Below are positions 25,901-40,900 of a DNA stretch of 64,000 nucleotides, piece after piece (the stretch's first letter is position 1; every line of letters begins with the position of its first letter). Source of the DNA: Scolanthus callimorphus (Eukaryota > Cnidaria > Anthozoa > Actiniaria > Edwardsiidae); assembly GCA_033964015.1 (NCBI GenBank), contig JAWWUD010000218.1:1-64000 (forward strand), written 5' to 3'. Under the pieces are notes generated by a model that ran no database searches, was not told where the DNA came from, and saw only the letters and a program-made list of their open reading frames with translations. The position numbers and the translations under genes are program-made.

Positions 25901-28900
25901 TTTTCCGTTAAAACGAAATTGAACGGTTAGAAACGATTGCGAAACGTTTATGATGATCGTTGAAACGTTTTCATAACGTTTAGAACGAAAAGTCTTAACG
26001 TTAAAACGTTTTTGAAGCATCTTAAACGATATCAAAAACGTTTGAACGGTGCGATGAAAATTTGAACGAACTGGAAAAACGTCTTAACGTTCTTGAAAAT
26101 CTGTGAACGATCTGAGAAAACGTTTGAACAATCTTGAGAAACGTTTGAACGTTGACGAACTCTATTAAAGTTAATTAAAACAAGTGTGTTTATAGTCGCG
26201 TGTCGGATTCCGCGTGTCATGCATTCGCGTAGCTCTTTTGATTTTCACCGGGAAGTTTTTCCGTGGGCGAATAATTCCGAGTGCTTTGTTTAATAGGCCT
26301 CGGGCATACGTCGAATGTACGTTTTACAAAGCACTTTGGTAAATGAATAAATGATCTACGCGGAAATGTTTGAACGGCTTGCAAGAAAAAGTAAAGAAAC
26401 TCACCTGACACGAGGTCACGCACTCATCTCCGCAACGCCGGGAAAAGGTATTGACTCGAGTGTAAAATCTTTCATCTGATTCTAATCTTTGATATTATTT
26501 TTGCAAATGTTTTTTTTTTTGGATTTCCCTTGCAGGAATTAGCAATTTTAAAACAATCATAACTTAGTAGTTTGACCCACTCCGTGTTGAACATGGTTGC
26601 ATTTGTCGATCGAACAAGCGAAGGTCACGCTAATTACAAATTCAGAATGCAAAAAATGTCTCACTTTCTTTTGTTTTCTTCTTTTGTCGCCCTTTCCTTC
26701 CCTGGGAATCTTTTGTTTAAAACGACTACAAGTAATTTACATCAAACTAACAAAACCTATAAAAATTCACGAGTAAATTCTTCACGATTCCTGCAGCAAA
26801 CTAATTTTAAATTACCTGTGACATGCAGAGAAGTTGAGTCCCGTGTAGCCGATGTTTTTCCCAAGTAATTAATCAAGTGGTTCGCGCGGTCAGAGATTTT
26901 AGAAAAGCAAAGTTTTTCCAAACATTTTAAGACAAAATAAGAATTTGTGCAATCAATAATCTTCAATAAAAGTAGAAACACAAGACAGAAAAAGGCATGC
27001 GTTGTATTTAGCGGCGTAACATCGCGAGGACTTTTTGATGGCTCAATTAGCTTTGCCTTTTATCGCGCGCTGAATTGCCTCGCCAATTTTCGCGTGCTTC
27101 AAATAAATAATAAATACAACGCAGTGAGTTTGGTGCTTTTAATAGAAAGCGTTGTCTTGCTCCGAGAGCTCGGCTGACGATTCAGATGATACGATTTCAA
27201 GGTAGAAAACACCATAGTTTTAGCGTGGGTTGGATGTTCAGATGGGCTATCACGTGACATTGGGGTTAACTCCGGTGTAATAACCATTCCAGAGGACACC
27301 TTTGTGTTCAGTTCTTATTTCATCATGATTCGTTCTACCAAACAAAGGAAGCTTTGTGACGCAGTTCGTGAGCAATGACAGGTTATTACACCGGAGATAA
27401 GCCTGACATTGAGAGTGCACAATCTTTTGTTTCAAGCTCATATGATGTGCGTAGGTGAAAGTACACTTGCATCTTATTGGCTGGATTTTGGTACTCATGT
27501 ACCGTGACAGTGCACAGACAAAAGGATTCCACAGAAAAACTGCACAAAGAGATAGTACAATAACAGGGTGTCAGGTTTCCTAACCATTCCACTCGATTAA
27601 TTATGAAAACACTGGACGATCTTTGAAAACATAAAACGATTTGCCAAAACGTTTGAACGATTTAAGTTAACGTTTGAACGTTATAAAAAATCTTTGAACG
27701 ATTCGTTAAAACGTTTAAACGTTTTGCAAAATTTTCTAACGGTTTACAGATCGTTTGAACGATTTACAAAACGCTTGAACGATCTGTGGAATCTGGCAAA
27801 CGTTGTTCTAGAGTCATGAACGTTTTACCAGATCGTTCAAACGGCCATAAACGATTACAAAACGTTTTAAAGATTAAACGTTTAAGCGTTAGGTACGTTT
27901 TCGCCTGCTGGGTCACTTGGATCATACTTTCCAATTTGGATTTGCAATGGGCTCTTCACAAACGCACAAAGTATGATCCAAGTAGGATATGTAGACTCCG
28001 TGACAGTTTTGGCATGTATAGTTTCTGTGAGAGTTTATAGAAAAATATATTTGAACCCTCTACCCTTATAAAGTACTTTCATTTTGGTTGAATCATTTAT
28101 TTTAATTTTGTCACGTCTCAAACCTCTCCAAATGTAGACTCCGTGACATACGATTTACTGTGGAATGACCCTAATGCTCGATGGAACAAAGGGAATACGG
28201 TTTTACATGAATAATTCACAGAAAAGCACTTACCCTGATCTCTTCACCAAAACAACGTGAAACAGAACGCACCTTTTCGGCTCACTTTTTCCTTCGCGTT
28301 TCATAATTACAGAACATAGATACTGTCTCTCGAGAACAAATTTCCTCTAAACTGTTAAATCTCAAAAAGAACATAAAAAATCACCCGACCTGCGTTTTAG
28401 ACTCAACCTGCAATCATTAAATAGAGGATATTACATGGCCGCGCGGAGATACGAATTTTATCTTCGAGTGTTAAAAATTTATCTCACGAGTGAGCGCAGC
28501 GAACGAGTGAGAAAAATTTTTAACACGAGAAGATAAAATTCGTATCTCCAAGCGGTCATGTAATGTTCTGTTTATTATATAAACATCAATGAAATACCAA
28601 ATTCAAATTTTATTTGAGTTAAGCTTAAAATCGAGCATTCAGCAAAGGCAAGTGTGATATTTTCACATGTGAAAATAACATGATATTTTCACGTGTGAAG
28701 ATATCAAGTTTTCGCGCGGGAGATCACCTGGTATTTCATTGGTGTTTATATAATAAAACTACTTATTATATGGATGCCAGTGTTTTACCGGAAACTAAAA
28801 CACTCGTATTTTCCATATCTTCACTAGTGAAAATATGAAAAAGTTATGTACCGAGTGTCCCGGATGTGCACGTTTGCAGTGTTGTTTTCCTGACTTCGTC

Positions 28901-31900
28901 TGCAGTGAAATCTCGCTCGGTCACTCGAGTTTTAAGCCACAAAACTAAGTTTTATTCTAGTTCTAAAGGGAAAAACTTATTTCAACTATGGCAGAGAAAG
29001 CTACAGCAACACAAAAAGGGAAATTAGTTCTTAACGACACTGGGAATCAGAAAGATTGAGGGAGCACAAATAAACACTTTCGACTTTATCAAGTGAGTTG
29101 TTCAATTTGTAATATTTTGCCGCTATGTCAATTCTAATCCATATAAGGCACCGTCCACACTACGCCGGCTAAATTTGAAAACGGCTAATTTGCCTCGAAA
29201 ACGGAACAAATATTTTCTGTCCACACTACGCCGGCTAAATGTGAAAACGCACAAAAACGTCAGCTAAGCGCATGTGCGAAAAAGAAAAACGAGAGCCCGC
29301 GGTCATAATTTCCTCACAGACGTGTGGTACGACGTCATCGTTTTCGAAAAGATCCGTTTTCGCCGTCCACACTAAAACGCGTAGCCGGCGTTTTCAAATT
29401 TAGCCACTTTCGGTAGCGTTTTCGAAAAGCTCCGTTTTCGGTGGGAAATTTAGCCGGCGTAGTGTGGACGGAAGGCACAACCGTATAAAAAATTAGCCGT
29501 TTTCAAATTTAGCCGGCGTAGTGTGGATGGGGCCTAATAAAAAGAACATTACACGGTGGCTTGAAGATATGGATTTCATTTTCTCGTGTCAAAAACAATA
29601 TTTTACTCACTCGCTGCGCTCGTTCGTAAAATATTGTTCTTGCCACTCGAAAATAAAATCCATATCTTCGCGCCACCGTGTAATATCCTATATATTTTAT
29701 TTTTTTCTTGTTTCAAGGATATCAGAGTTTAATGTTGAGCTGAACAGGCTTGTAGAGAGATTCTACATTGAGTCTCGTGCTATTGATATGGAATCCTTGT
29801 GTATCGTTGCTGGTGAAAAGGTTAGTATGAAAATACATACCAGTATGATTAATGGGGGGTCAGGGAGGCACTTAATTTACATGAGAGTGCATCCCCTAGC
29901 GACCATAGCCTTGTATATGCATATCGAAAATTAGCTGTTGAATTACCTAAAAGAGGGCATAGCTCAGTAACATTCAGAAATTTCAAACACTTTGACAGCG
30001 TAAACTTTCGAAATGATATTATGACTCAAGATTGGAATTTTGATAGCCAAACAAAGGATCCCAATCAGCTTTGGTCTGAATGGAAATCAAAATTCCACGC
30101 CATTGCTGATAAACACGCACCACTTTGCACAAAGCGTGTGCGCGCTAAAGCGTCTCCGTGGATTTCCGCTGACTTGAAAGAAAAAATGCATAAACGAGAT
30201 GTTATGAAAATAAAAGCCATCAAGTCTAACAATCCACACGATTGGGCAAATTTTAAAAGAACGCGCAACATGGTCAATTCTGAAATAAAGCGTACTAAAG
30301 AGCGCTATTACCAAAATAAATTTGCTGAATCTGACGGTGATCCTCGTAAAACGTGGCGGGTGATCAACGAGCTTACTTCTCGGAAAATTAGCAAGCCTTC
30401 AATTAAGGAGTTAAGACTGGATGGAGAACCAATAACGAATCCATCTGTTTTGTCGAACGCTTTCAATGATCACTTCTCTTTAATTGGTCCGAAGCTCGCA
30501 GCAGAAATACCAGTGTTTAACAGTACTAGTCCTGTTAGTTTTTATGACTACATTCCGAAGGTGGTTTCGAATTTCCAATTCCATCAAATTGGTAATAGCC
30601 AAGTTATAAATCTACTAAAGAAAATAAAGAAGACAAAAGGGGCTGGTCTTGATCACATTTCAAGTCGACTTGTTCTAGAGTGCGCCGATCTTATTGCACC
30701 ACAATTGACAATTATTTTCAATGCCTCGCTAATTTCAGGCATTTTCCCAGACGACTGGAAATGTGCTCGAGTCACCCCCCTCTTTAAGCAAGGCGATAAA
30801 TGCGATATAGATAATTATCGTCCAATATCCGTGATCTCAGTAATAGGCAAAGTTTTTGAAAGAATAGTTTATAATCAAATATTTGCTTATTTGTCTGAAC
30901 ACAATGTTCTTTCCAAATACCAATCTGGTTTTCGAGCTCTCCACTCTACTCAAACCGCATTGCTTGACGCAACTGATAGCTGGTCTTATAATATTGACCA
31001 GGGCAATGTAAATGCTGTTGTTTTTTTAGATCTGAAGAAAGCGTTCGATACAGTTGATCACAATATTATGTTATCTAAACTAAATTGTTACGGTATTACT
31101 GGAATTGCGCATAAATGGTTTGCCTCATACCTAGACAATCGTGCACAAAAATGCCTTGTCAATGGTTCCCTTTCCAAAACATGTTTTCTGGAATGTGGAA
31201 TTCCCCAGGGAACAATTCTAGGACCTTTGTTGTTTTTACTTTATATCAATGACCTTCCGAATTGTCTAAGCAAATCGATACCAAGAATGTACGCAGATGA
31301 TACTCATCTGACATTGTCTGGAAATGATGTTGGCTCCATCCAGTCTACTTTAAACGATGACTTGCTAAACATTAGCTGTTGGCTCTCGGTGAACAAATTA
31401 ACTCTCAACATGACTAAAACTGAATTTATGTTAATTGGCTCTCGGCAAAGACTGAATAATTTCCCGCACCCCCCTAATCTAGAAATAAATAATATACCAA
31501 TAAAACAATCTCATTCGGCAAAATCTCTAGGAGTTATAATCGATGAACATTTGACATGGGAAACACATGTTGATACAATATCTAAGAAAATTGCTGCCGG
31601 TGTTGGAGCTTTAAAACGAATCAGGAACTGTGTACCAAGAACAACTCTACTTGATGTTTATCAAGGCCTCGTGCAATCTCATTTTGATTATTGTAACATT
31701 GTTTGGGGTTCCTGTGGTAGTACAATTGCTAATAAACTACAAAAGCTCCAAAACCGAGCAGCCCGTATTATTACGAATTCTAATTACGATGCCGATGCCA
31801 ACCTCCTTTTGACCAGTTAGGATGGCGCAATCTCCACTGCCAACGTCAAATAACTAAGGCAATAATGATGTTCAAATCTCACAATGAACTAGTGCCTAGT

Positions 31901-34900
31901 TACTTGTCCTCTAGATTTGTTCACCGAGAGGATATATCTCCTAACTATAATCTTAGAAACTCCGAGAATAAGTTGGTTGTTCCCCTGCCACGTACTAACT
32001 ATTATAAAAACAGCTTTAGCTATAGTGGTGCTGTTCTGTGGAACAAACTTCCCCCCAACTTAAGAGAAACTCAGTCTCTTCAAAATTTTCGGCGACAGTT
32101 ATTAAACTTATACCCAAACAACACGGCATTCATGGAAAACAGGCTTTAATTTTCTTTTCCTTAGTTTGTATATAATATAGATAGTTGTTCATAGTGTAGA
32201 TAGTAATTAAGATATTTATATTTCGCCTGATGATTTTTAACCGTGTTCAATTTTAATAAAGATGATGATGATGATGATGATGGGCCTCTAGAATCAAAAG
32301 GGGTTCTGGATAGAACTGTTCAGAGTCTGGGATCGAGATTTATCTTGGTTCAAGCCATAAAGACAGTTGAAGGATGACAGACTGCTTGTATACATGTAAA
32401 ACGCCCCCCCCCCCCCGGGCGGCATTTGGAAATTCCGAAGGGATGGGGGGTTTAAGAGCTCGGAATTCTGATTGCAAGGGGGGTTTTCGAAGCTGGATTT
32501 CTTGTCACAAGGGGGGGGGGGGGGGGGGGGGGGTCTGAAGATGCCCAACTTCTGAAGGAGTTCGCGTGTTTTTCAGTCTGCTAAAATAGCGTTTTTCAGA
32601 AAGAAAATAACGTCATTTCACGCGCGGGAAAACAGTCTTCGCCGCCATTCGATAGATAGAGAATGCTTGCCAGTTCGTACTTGTCCCTTCTAAGACAGAA
32701 TCTCCATAATTTTCTACTGATTTCGACTGTTAGTTCAATCACGCAGCAGGTTCAACTTTGTACAATCACACATTGAAATTAATATAAAGGATGTTGGCGA
32801 TACGGGATAAGTTGAGCTTAATACATGGACGCGCAACTTTCACCAAAAACCCGCCGCAACTTTCCCTAACATATCTAATGAAATCCCGGAACAACACGGT
32901 ATAGTTTATAATAAACGTTTCTCAAAAATGGTACATGTAATATGCATGTTGAATAATATGTTTTTCTTTTACTCCATTTTAGAGTTTCTATATGGGTTTT
33001 TCCTAAGCCTCAAATATTCGAAGATCCGCAAAAAGTAACAACTAGGCCTTCCAAGCTTGGTCTAGCTCATTCTAATGTGTTTTCCTATTGGTTATATTTG
33101 GAAAAATTGTTTTAGAAAGCGATTTGAAAATGTGTGTTGCAAGTAAATAGCTTCCACACTTCATTTGAAATGTCTATTCCCCCATTTCACGATCGAATGG
33201 CGAAAGTCTCAAGTTTTTCCGTGATAATATCATCCGATTCTTTGCCCCTACAATTCAAATCTTACAAAATAGCCAGTTAGCTACTAGTTAAACACGCTAA
33301 AAATGTACAGCTCATATTCAGTGGATGTTGTTAATGCCGGATGCTCTGTATTAATATTCTGAAACAAGATTATGCGCTTTTTGTGTTTTCTTTACTTTGC
33401 AAATTTAATAAATTCCCGCAACAACCCCCGCAACTTTTGCCTTTTTCTCCGCAACGTTTCCCTCTCGCAAATTTTTACTTTTTCTCGCATTAATAAACAA
33501 GGTGGTAATTATTTGGATTCCGGAGGGGAGGGGGGTAAAAGTTGAAATTTCTGAAGGGGAGGGGGGTTTAACCTACCCGGAATTCTATATGCACGGGGGG
33601 GGGACCATTTTGGAAATTCTGGATGCATGGGGGGGTCAAAAACTAGTGCCGCCCGTGGGGGGGGGTACCTTTATTTTCTGGAATTGCCCATTTTCTGTTC
33701 TTTACGAAGTAATATATTCGAAATCCCAGACAACCTCTGCAGAAATCAAGATATAATTCAAAAACGTTATACACACAGCTTGATATCGACACACAGCTTG
33801 ATGAATGCATTCGTGACGTGGCTGACGAAATAAATCAAATGTGCAAAGTCAACTATGGGTTTTAAATGAAACAAACAGTCTACAGTGTATAAGATCTATA
33901 GGGTTATATCAAGTTTTAGAGTGTAACATAGTTCTCATTTTATAAAAAGTTATTTTATTTACAACTGTTTCAGAAAAGGTTGCACCATCACAACTCTTTG
34001 TTGTAGCCCGGGGTGCTTCATGGGAGAAACTAAGAAGAAGGGAATTCTTGTGTTAACCTACTAGACTAGACGAACTTTCGGAAAATCGTACTTCATGAGG
34101 CATTTTTTAGTAAAAGCTGGCAACAAGTGCTATCTTATGCGAAATTTTACGCTGAATCCGAATTTTTTTGTTGCCAATGCAGATTTTGCATTTTAGGAGG
34201 TGAAATGGCGTCATGATTGACAGCTGTCACACAAACCTCTACAATGAATTTTTCGCCGATTTTTCTTTTCAAATTTTAATGGCCAGTGAAATTCAAATGT
34301 GTAAGTGGCAATGCGTGATATTCAAAAAAATGTATCTATATTATGGGATAGGGTGATTGATGGGCGTATAACGTCATCCAAAATGGCGGATACAAGATGG
34401 CCGCCGTGCCGCCATTTTAGATATCTGTTGATTGTTTGAGGCCATCACGTTCAAAGGCTAAACTTTAAAAAAATAAAAGACAAAACTTAAACGATTTTGC
34501 AATGCATAAAAAGTAGCAACTGACGATTATGGCGGAAGAGAATAATATATAGGCAAATATATGATTGTTGTTAGTGAATTTAGGCAGGAAGCGCAATCCA
34601 CAAAATTATAGCAAGTTAGTCGTCCCTACTGTAAAAGTTCTCACTATGACTATTGATTTCAAAGTCTATCACTGAGTCAAATACATCTACGACTATTGTT
34701 TTAAATGCATGCAGAATATTCCTCTTACACACACAGGAATAATAATGATAAGAAAAAAGCAGAGATAAAGGGGGAAATCATTCTATGGCAATTTAGGCGT
34801 TGCTCCAGCCTTTTCCGAATTCTTTTTTATAGCCTGGTGGTAGCAACTTTGAACTAATAAGCAAAAGTAGCGAATGTAAGACTTCAATTTGTCCTCTATG

Positions 34901-37900
34901 CTTGAAAGCCCTTTCCTATTCCAACCCCTTCCTTGTCTGAGGTTTCCTTTTGAGGTTTTCCGCTGGTCCTGAGGTTTCCGCTATTTTTCGATTATGCCAC
35001 GGGGGCAGCAGATTGCATGATCGTTGTGAACGAACTTTTGATATAAGGATTTCAAAGGCACAGTTTTGTTGCCGGGACTAAGGATGATCATCGAAAAATG
35101 GTGATATCGTTTAGATTGTAAAATCAAGCGGCGGTGAATCTGATTCACCTTTTCATATTGATTCGCCTTTTATATATTTAATATGGCTTCATTCGACCAG
35201 CAGCACTGCATTTCATACTGTGATACCTTGAATTCATTGTCAGGTATGTCTTTTTTGACTACCAGACTGATAGTTTCTAATATATAGATTTAGGCAATGC
35301 CTAAAAGCGGAGCTCGAATCATTACTGACATACCAGCATTACTGTCATCGCGGTATCGACTTTTCTAGTTTTGATGACGTCATCGATGACGTAATGCCAC
35401 GTGATCTTGGTGGTGCATCCCCTTGCCTCCAAAAAAACTTAATCCAAGTTTGGTCTCCTAGCAATGTTCCCTTCTCGAGATAATGACTTTGAGAGTTTTG
35501 ATGCCGTCATCGATGACGTCATACCGCATGACCTTGGTGGTGCTCCCCCTTTCCACCAAATAACTTTACCCAAGTTTGGTCACCTAGCGATGTTACCTTC
35601 TTGAGATATTGACTTCTCTAGTTTTGATGACGTCATCGATGACGTCATGCCAAGTGACTTTGGTGGTGCACTCCCCTTGCCTCCAAGATAACTTTACCCA
35701 AGTTTGGTCACCTAGCGATGTTACCTTCTTGAAATATTGACTTCTCTAGTTTTGCTGACGTCATCGATGACGTCATCCCACTTGACCTTGGTGGTGTACC
35801 CCCCTTACCTCTAAGATAACTTTACCCAAGTTTGGTCACCTAGCGATGTTACCTTCTTGAGATATTGACTTCTCTAGTTTTGATGACGTCATCGATGACG
35901 TCATGCCAAGTGACTTTGGTGGTGCACTCCCCTTGCCTCCAAGATAACTTTACCCAAGTTTGGTCACCTAGCGATGTTACCTACTTGAAATATTGACTTC
36001 TCTAGTTTTGCTGACGTCATCGATGACGTCATCCCACGTGACTTTGGTGGTGCACCCGCCTTGCCTCCAAGATAACTTTACCCAATTTTGGTCACCTAGC
36101 GATGTTACCTTCTTGAGATATTGACATCTCTAGTTTTGATGATGTCATCGATGACGTCATGTCACGTGACCTTGGCGGTGCACCCCCCTTGCCTCCAATA
36201 TAACTTTACCCAAGTTTGGTCTTCTAGCGATGTTACCTTCTTGAAATATTAACTTCTCTAGCTTTGATGACATCATCGATGACGTCATCCCACTTGACCT
36301 TGGTGGTGCACCCCCCTTACCTCTAAGATAACTTTACCCAAGTTTGTTCAATTAGCGATGTTACTTTCTTGAGATATTGACTTATCTAGTTTTGATGACG
36401 TCATCGATGACGTCATGCCATGTGACTTGGTGGCGCACCCCCCTTGCCTCCAGGATACCTTTACCCAAGTTTGGTCACCTAGCGATGTTACCTTCTTGAA
36501 ATATTGACTTCTCTAGTTTTGATGACGTCATCGATGACGTCATCCCACTTGACTTTCGTGGTGCATCCTCCTTACCTCTAAGATAACTTTACCCAAGTTT
36601 GGTCACCTAGCGATGTTACCTTCTTGAGATATTGACTTCTCTAGTTTTGATGACGTCATCGATAACGTCATGCCATGTGCCCTTGGTGGTGCACCCCCCT
36701 TGCCTCCAGGATAACTTTACCCAAGTTTGGTCACCTGGCGATGTTACCTTCTTGAAGTATTGACTTCTCTATTTTTGATGACGTCATCGATTACGTCATG
36801 CGGCGTGACCTTGGTGTTGCACCATGCCGTACCTCCAAGATAACTTTACCCAAGTTTGGTCACCTAACGATGTTGCCTTCTTGAGATATTGACTTTTCTA
36901 GTTTTGATGACGTCATCGGTGACGTCATGCCGCGTGACCTTGGTGGTGCACGCCCCTTGCTTCTAACATAACTTTAATTAACCCAATGTTGGTCAACTAG
37001 CGCCGGGCGGGAGCTCCGTTAAAACTAAACACGAAAGCGACAAAAATAGAAGCGCGCGCGGTGCCTTCTTGCCTATTTTCCCGCCTGAAATTGGGATGCC
37101 TGTGTGCCGGGCGGACACACAAACACACAAACACACAAACACACACACGGAATTACACTATACGTTTTATTCAGGAATGAAAAGAAAAAATCATATCTCC
37201 AGAAGGAAAGCTCCAATAACGACCAAACTTGGCAAAAGTTGTCTTTAGATTCATACCTGTCGATTGCCAAAGTCACGTGACATGACGTCACTGTTTACGT
37301 CATTGAAATTGGCAAAAACCTCTGAAACCACTCAAAAGCGACTTCATGGTTATACGTCTGAATTCTGATACCACTTTTCCTTATGTATGGTGCTCCGCTC
37401 AGGAGCTCCGCTAAAAAGACATTTTTATTACTTTCTAAAATCCATTTTCATGTAATAATAGCAGATTCGATGATGTCTTTTGTTTAGGGAAAAAGAATCC
37501 GAAAGTTACTTCATCTGTACGTATGTTTTACATAAAATACTCACAAATATCCTAAACTTCAACAGACTATTAATTCTCAATTAATAATAACTACACACAA
37601 GAGAATTTAAAAATTCTGACCAATATATTTTGGATAGATAAAGTAGGGTAGAGTGATACTATTAGAGTATCTTGTACAGTTGAAATATTGGTGGAGTCAG
37701 AATTTTATAATTTCTCTTATGTGTGTATTTATGTTTAACATACATCTGTACATTATGTTGCTAAAATCTTGCCAAGTTCAGTGTAGTTCAGCCATAGCAT
37801 TAGTCTCCAAACACTAAAAAAAACTAGTGGGGGGGGGGGGGGGGGAGACAACATATAAACAACTTAAGTCAGCTTTTAGGGAAAGTTTAAAATCTCTTGC

Positions 37901-40900
37901 GCACGATGCGCGGTGGAAATTTAGAGCCCAGCATGTAGAATAAACCCATGTGTGGGGGAATTTACTGGGGAAAAACTGTGGGGGCACAGGCCTCCCTGAC
38001 GCTATAATCACTATGGCCCTGTGACAGCATTTGCGTAAAAAATAACGACCCTCCCTTTATCATTTGCACCATGCGAGACTGTGATCATATTATCATAAGG
38101 TTTTATGTATTCACTCTAAATAGTAGACAGTGCCAATTCAATAACTTCTGCTGTGCACAAGAAACCCTTAAGCCTAGTTTCCATAAAGTCTTATCTGTCG
38201 TATCTGACGTCTCATCAGTCAACCGTGAAACAACAACAACAACAATACTTTAATGCCCTCTGTAGTAACAGGATACAGTTCAAGAAAAGTTATGAATTAA
38301 AGTATTAACTTAATTAGAGGATCACAGTTACCTAAAAATAGCAGAGTTAATCAAGTTAGGTAACAGTGGTCAAGCAGATAATAGTCATTTACAATTCATA
38401 GGAGTTATAGTTAAGGTAGAGACAAACAAAGGAGAATAATTAACTAACAATAAAGAAAATAAATAAATAAATAAATAAACAATAACAACAACAGCAACAG
38501 AGTAGTACACTATGAAATAAGAGGATATGAAATAGAGAATTCCAATTTTCAATTGTTTCATGTCGACTGATGAGACAGATACGACAGATAAGACTATATG
38601 GAAACTAGGCTAAAGTAAACAACTTCAGTACCATAAGTCATTGTCCTGTTGCCGAAGATCCAAGGCAGCAAAGAGAACACGGCTCCATCACCATATTCTC
38701 AAGTAAAGTAGTTTTGATTGCCAGCCAAATGTACAGCAGCAGGGATCAGCAGCGAGCAGTGGTTTTCTTGTGTGCCGCTCGATACAATACAGTACGTTTT
38801 TCGGCTTTCTTATTTATCTGTGAATCAGAATAATGATAATATGTTAGTCTTGACAGGCGTTTGTTTAACTCACTTTTCTTTAGCTACCTCGTGGTTCTTG
38901 TTTTGATTGTGAAAGAAATGCCACTGAGCGTGCAGAAACCTAATGTTTTTCTCAACACACACGGCTCAAGCAATAGTTAGCCTTATTAGAAAGTTAAAGG
39001 AATTCTGGAGATTTTCGGGGTCGCATATTAACTCAAATGCATATTTTATTTTGAAGCTAAAACAACTTCGCGTTTCAATGTCACGCCGCCGGCTTTGTTC
39101 TAGCCGCCCTTCTTTTCGGAATTAGTTGAGATGATTCCCTGGTTCAGTGATTTTATTCCGAAAAAGAGAATGACTGATAATTACATGCGCGAGCATTATT
39201 ACGTAAGTTAATTACACAATTAGAATGTCCCACATATTTTCAACACCCTCCGGGGCCAGCAAGAAGCAATAGGTTTTAACAAGATTATAAGTAGCTGCAA
39301 GTTGATAATGATTTTCGGATTTTAGTGTTCCAAGTGTTCTGATTTGTTGTTGTCTGGATCTGCCTGACTATCGTTTTCGTCCTGCGGATTTGATGTTCCC
39401 GCTTTAGTGGGTGAAGGTGTGTCTAGATTCTCGTTGCAAATGGAGGTGTGATGTTTTCGTCCACATTTTAGGCATCTCCCTTTAGCGTAGCAGTGGGTCT
39501 GAGTGTGATTAAATCCCAAACAATTGAAGCATCGCTTTTGTCGTTCCAAGTGTGTTCGCCTCTCAAGTGCTGATTTGATTTCGGTGCAATCATCGTGTCG
39601 GTGGAGTCTATTGCAGTACACGCATGGTTTGGGTTTGTTTGATGATATGCGCTGGCCAGAAAGCAGTGCGCTTGCCGTTGGTATAAGAACTTCGTCTGCC
39701 AATTCTGATATTTCGGACTCACGATGATTTGCTGCAGATTGTGGTGCATGACATCTTTCTCGACTCTCAATCTCACTTCGGAATGCTTTTCTCAGCTCAT
39801 CCAGAGACTTGTCTGCCGATGGAGTTGCCCTGAATATGAATTGCATAACATCCTCTGGTAGCTTTTTTAAAAGGATTGGAATGAGTAAGCTGCCATATGA
39901 ATCTGAATTTACATCTAACGCCTCTAGACCTCGAATGTTAGCTTCGTATGTGTCGTAGAATTTTCTTAGATCGTTTAGTTTGTTGGATGGTGGAGGAATA
40001 TTCAGCATTGATTCCATATGTGCATTGATCAGAATTTGTTTCTGTCCGAAACGTTCTTTCAGGATTTGGATTGCCTTTCGATAATTGCTGGTTGTCAATG
40101 GCAACCCTGATATCGCGCGCGCAGCTTCTTCTTCAAGACTTCCTTTCAAATAGGTCATTTTTTCTATATCTGGAACATCATCATTTTCATCAATCGTCGC
40201 GGAAAAGCTGTCCCAAAACGTCTGCCAATTCAGCGGATCGCCATTGAATTGCTTGATTCTTAGTTTTGGTAGATGCACGTGGATTCTTTGTGACTGACCT
40301 TTCGGAGGTTGCTCTACCGGTGATGGTTGTTTGCTTTCAAGGAGTCTTGTTATCTTCAGTTTCCACAATTCGATCTTGTCCTGGACCGACAAAGCTTCCT
40401 CGGTATCGCGGCTGATGTCCTCGGGTTCTTCCAGATGAAGTATGATATTATTATCCATCGCGGAAATTTCGAGCGCGCGCTTTGTAAGACGCTCCAACAA
40501 CGCGCGTAGTTCGTCGATGTCATCGCTTTCTTCCGATAATAACCTTTCGGCTTTCTTGATGTCTTGAGTACAATGACCACGATAGGCTCCCCTGACCGAT
40601 TTTAGCCTCGAAAGCTCTTTAGACATTACGTCTAAAGGCCGGGTTTCGGCACCAGTTTCGGAATTAGTTGAGATGATTCCCTGGTTCAGTGATTTTATTC
40701 CGAAAAAGAGAATGACTGATAATTACATGCGCGAGCATTATTACGTAAGTTAATTACACAATTAGAATGTCCCACATATTTTCAACACTTCTAGTTAGGA
40801 TTCAAAAGTTAAATGCTTGAACTTTTAGTTCCTACCTTCATCCCGAGTAGTTTTTTCTCCCGTGTATAGAAACAACCTCGGAACTGTGAATGTCCTGCCA

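Larger units (their letters stand above)
39114..40787 (-). mobile_element. Complete gag-only BEL/Pao-type LTR retrotransposon
   Basis: Two identical 132-bp LTRs (40656-40787 at the 5' side, 39114-39245 at the 3' side, reading the - strand) start with TGTTGAAAATATG and contain an AATAAA. The 5-bp target duplication CTTCT sits at 39109-39113 and 40788-40792. A primer-binding site lies one base inside the 5' LTR and a GGAGGG polypurine stretch touches the 3' LTR. The only gene is an intact gag; no protease, reverse transcriptase or integrase fits in 1.67 kb. Identical LTRs imply recent insertion, mobilised in trans. Internally deleted BEL copy is the simplest origin. Confidence 0.9.

Noticed and set aside
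30065..30314. - strand open frames over the LINE
   Set aside because: Shadows of the reverse transcriptase frame.
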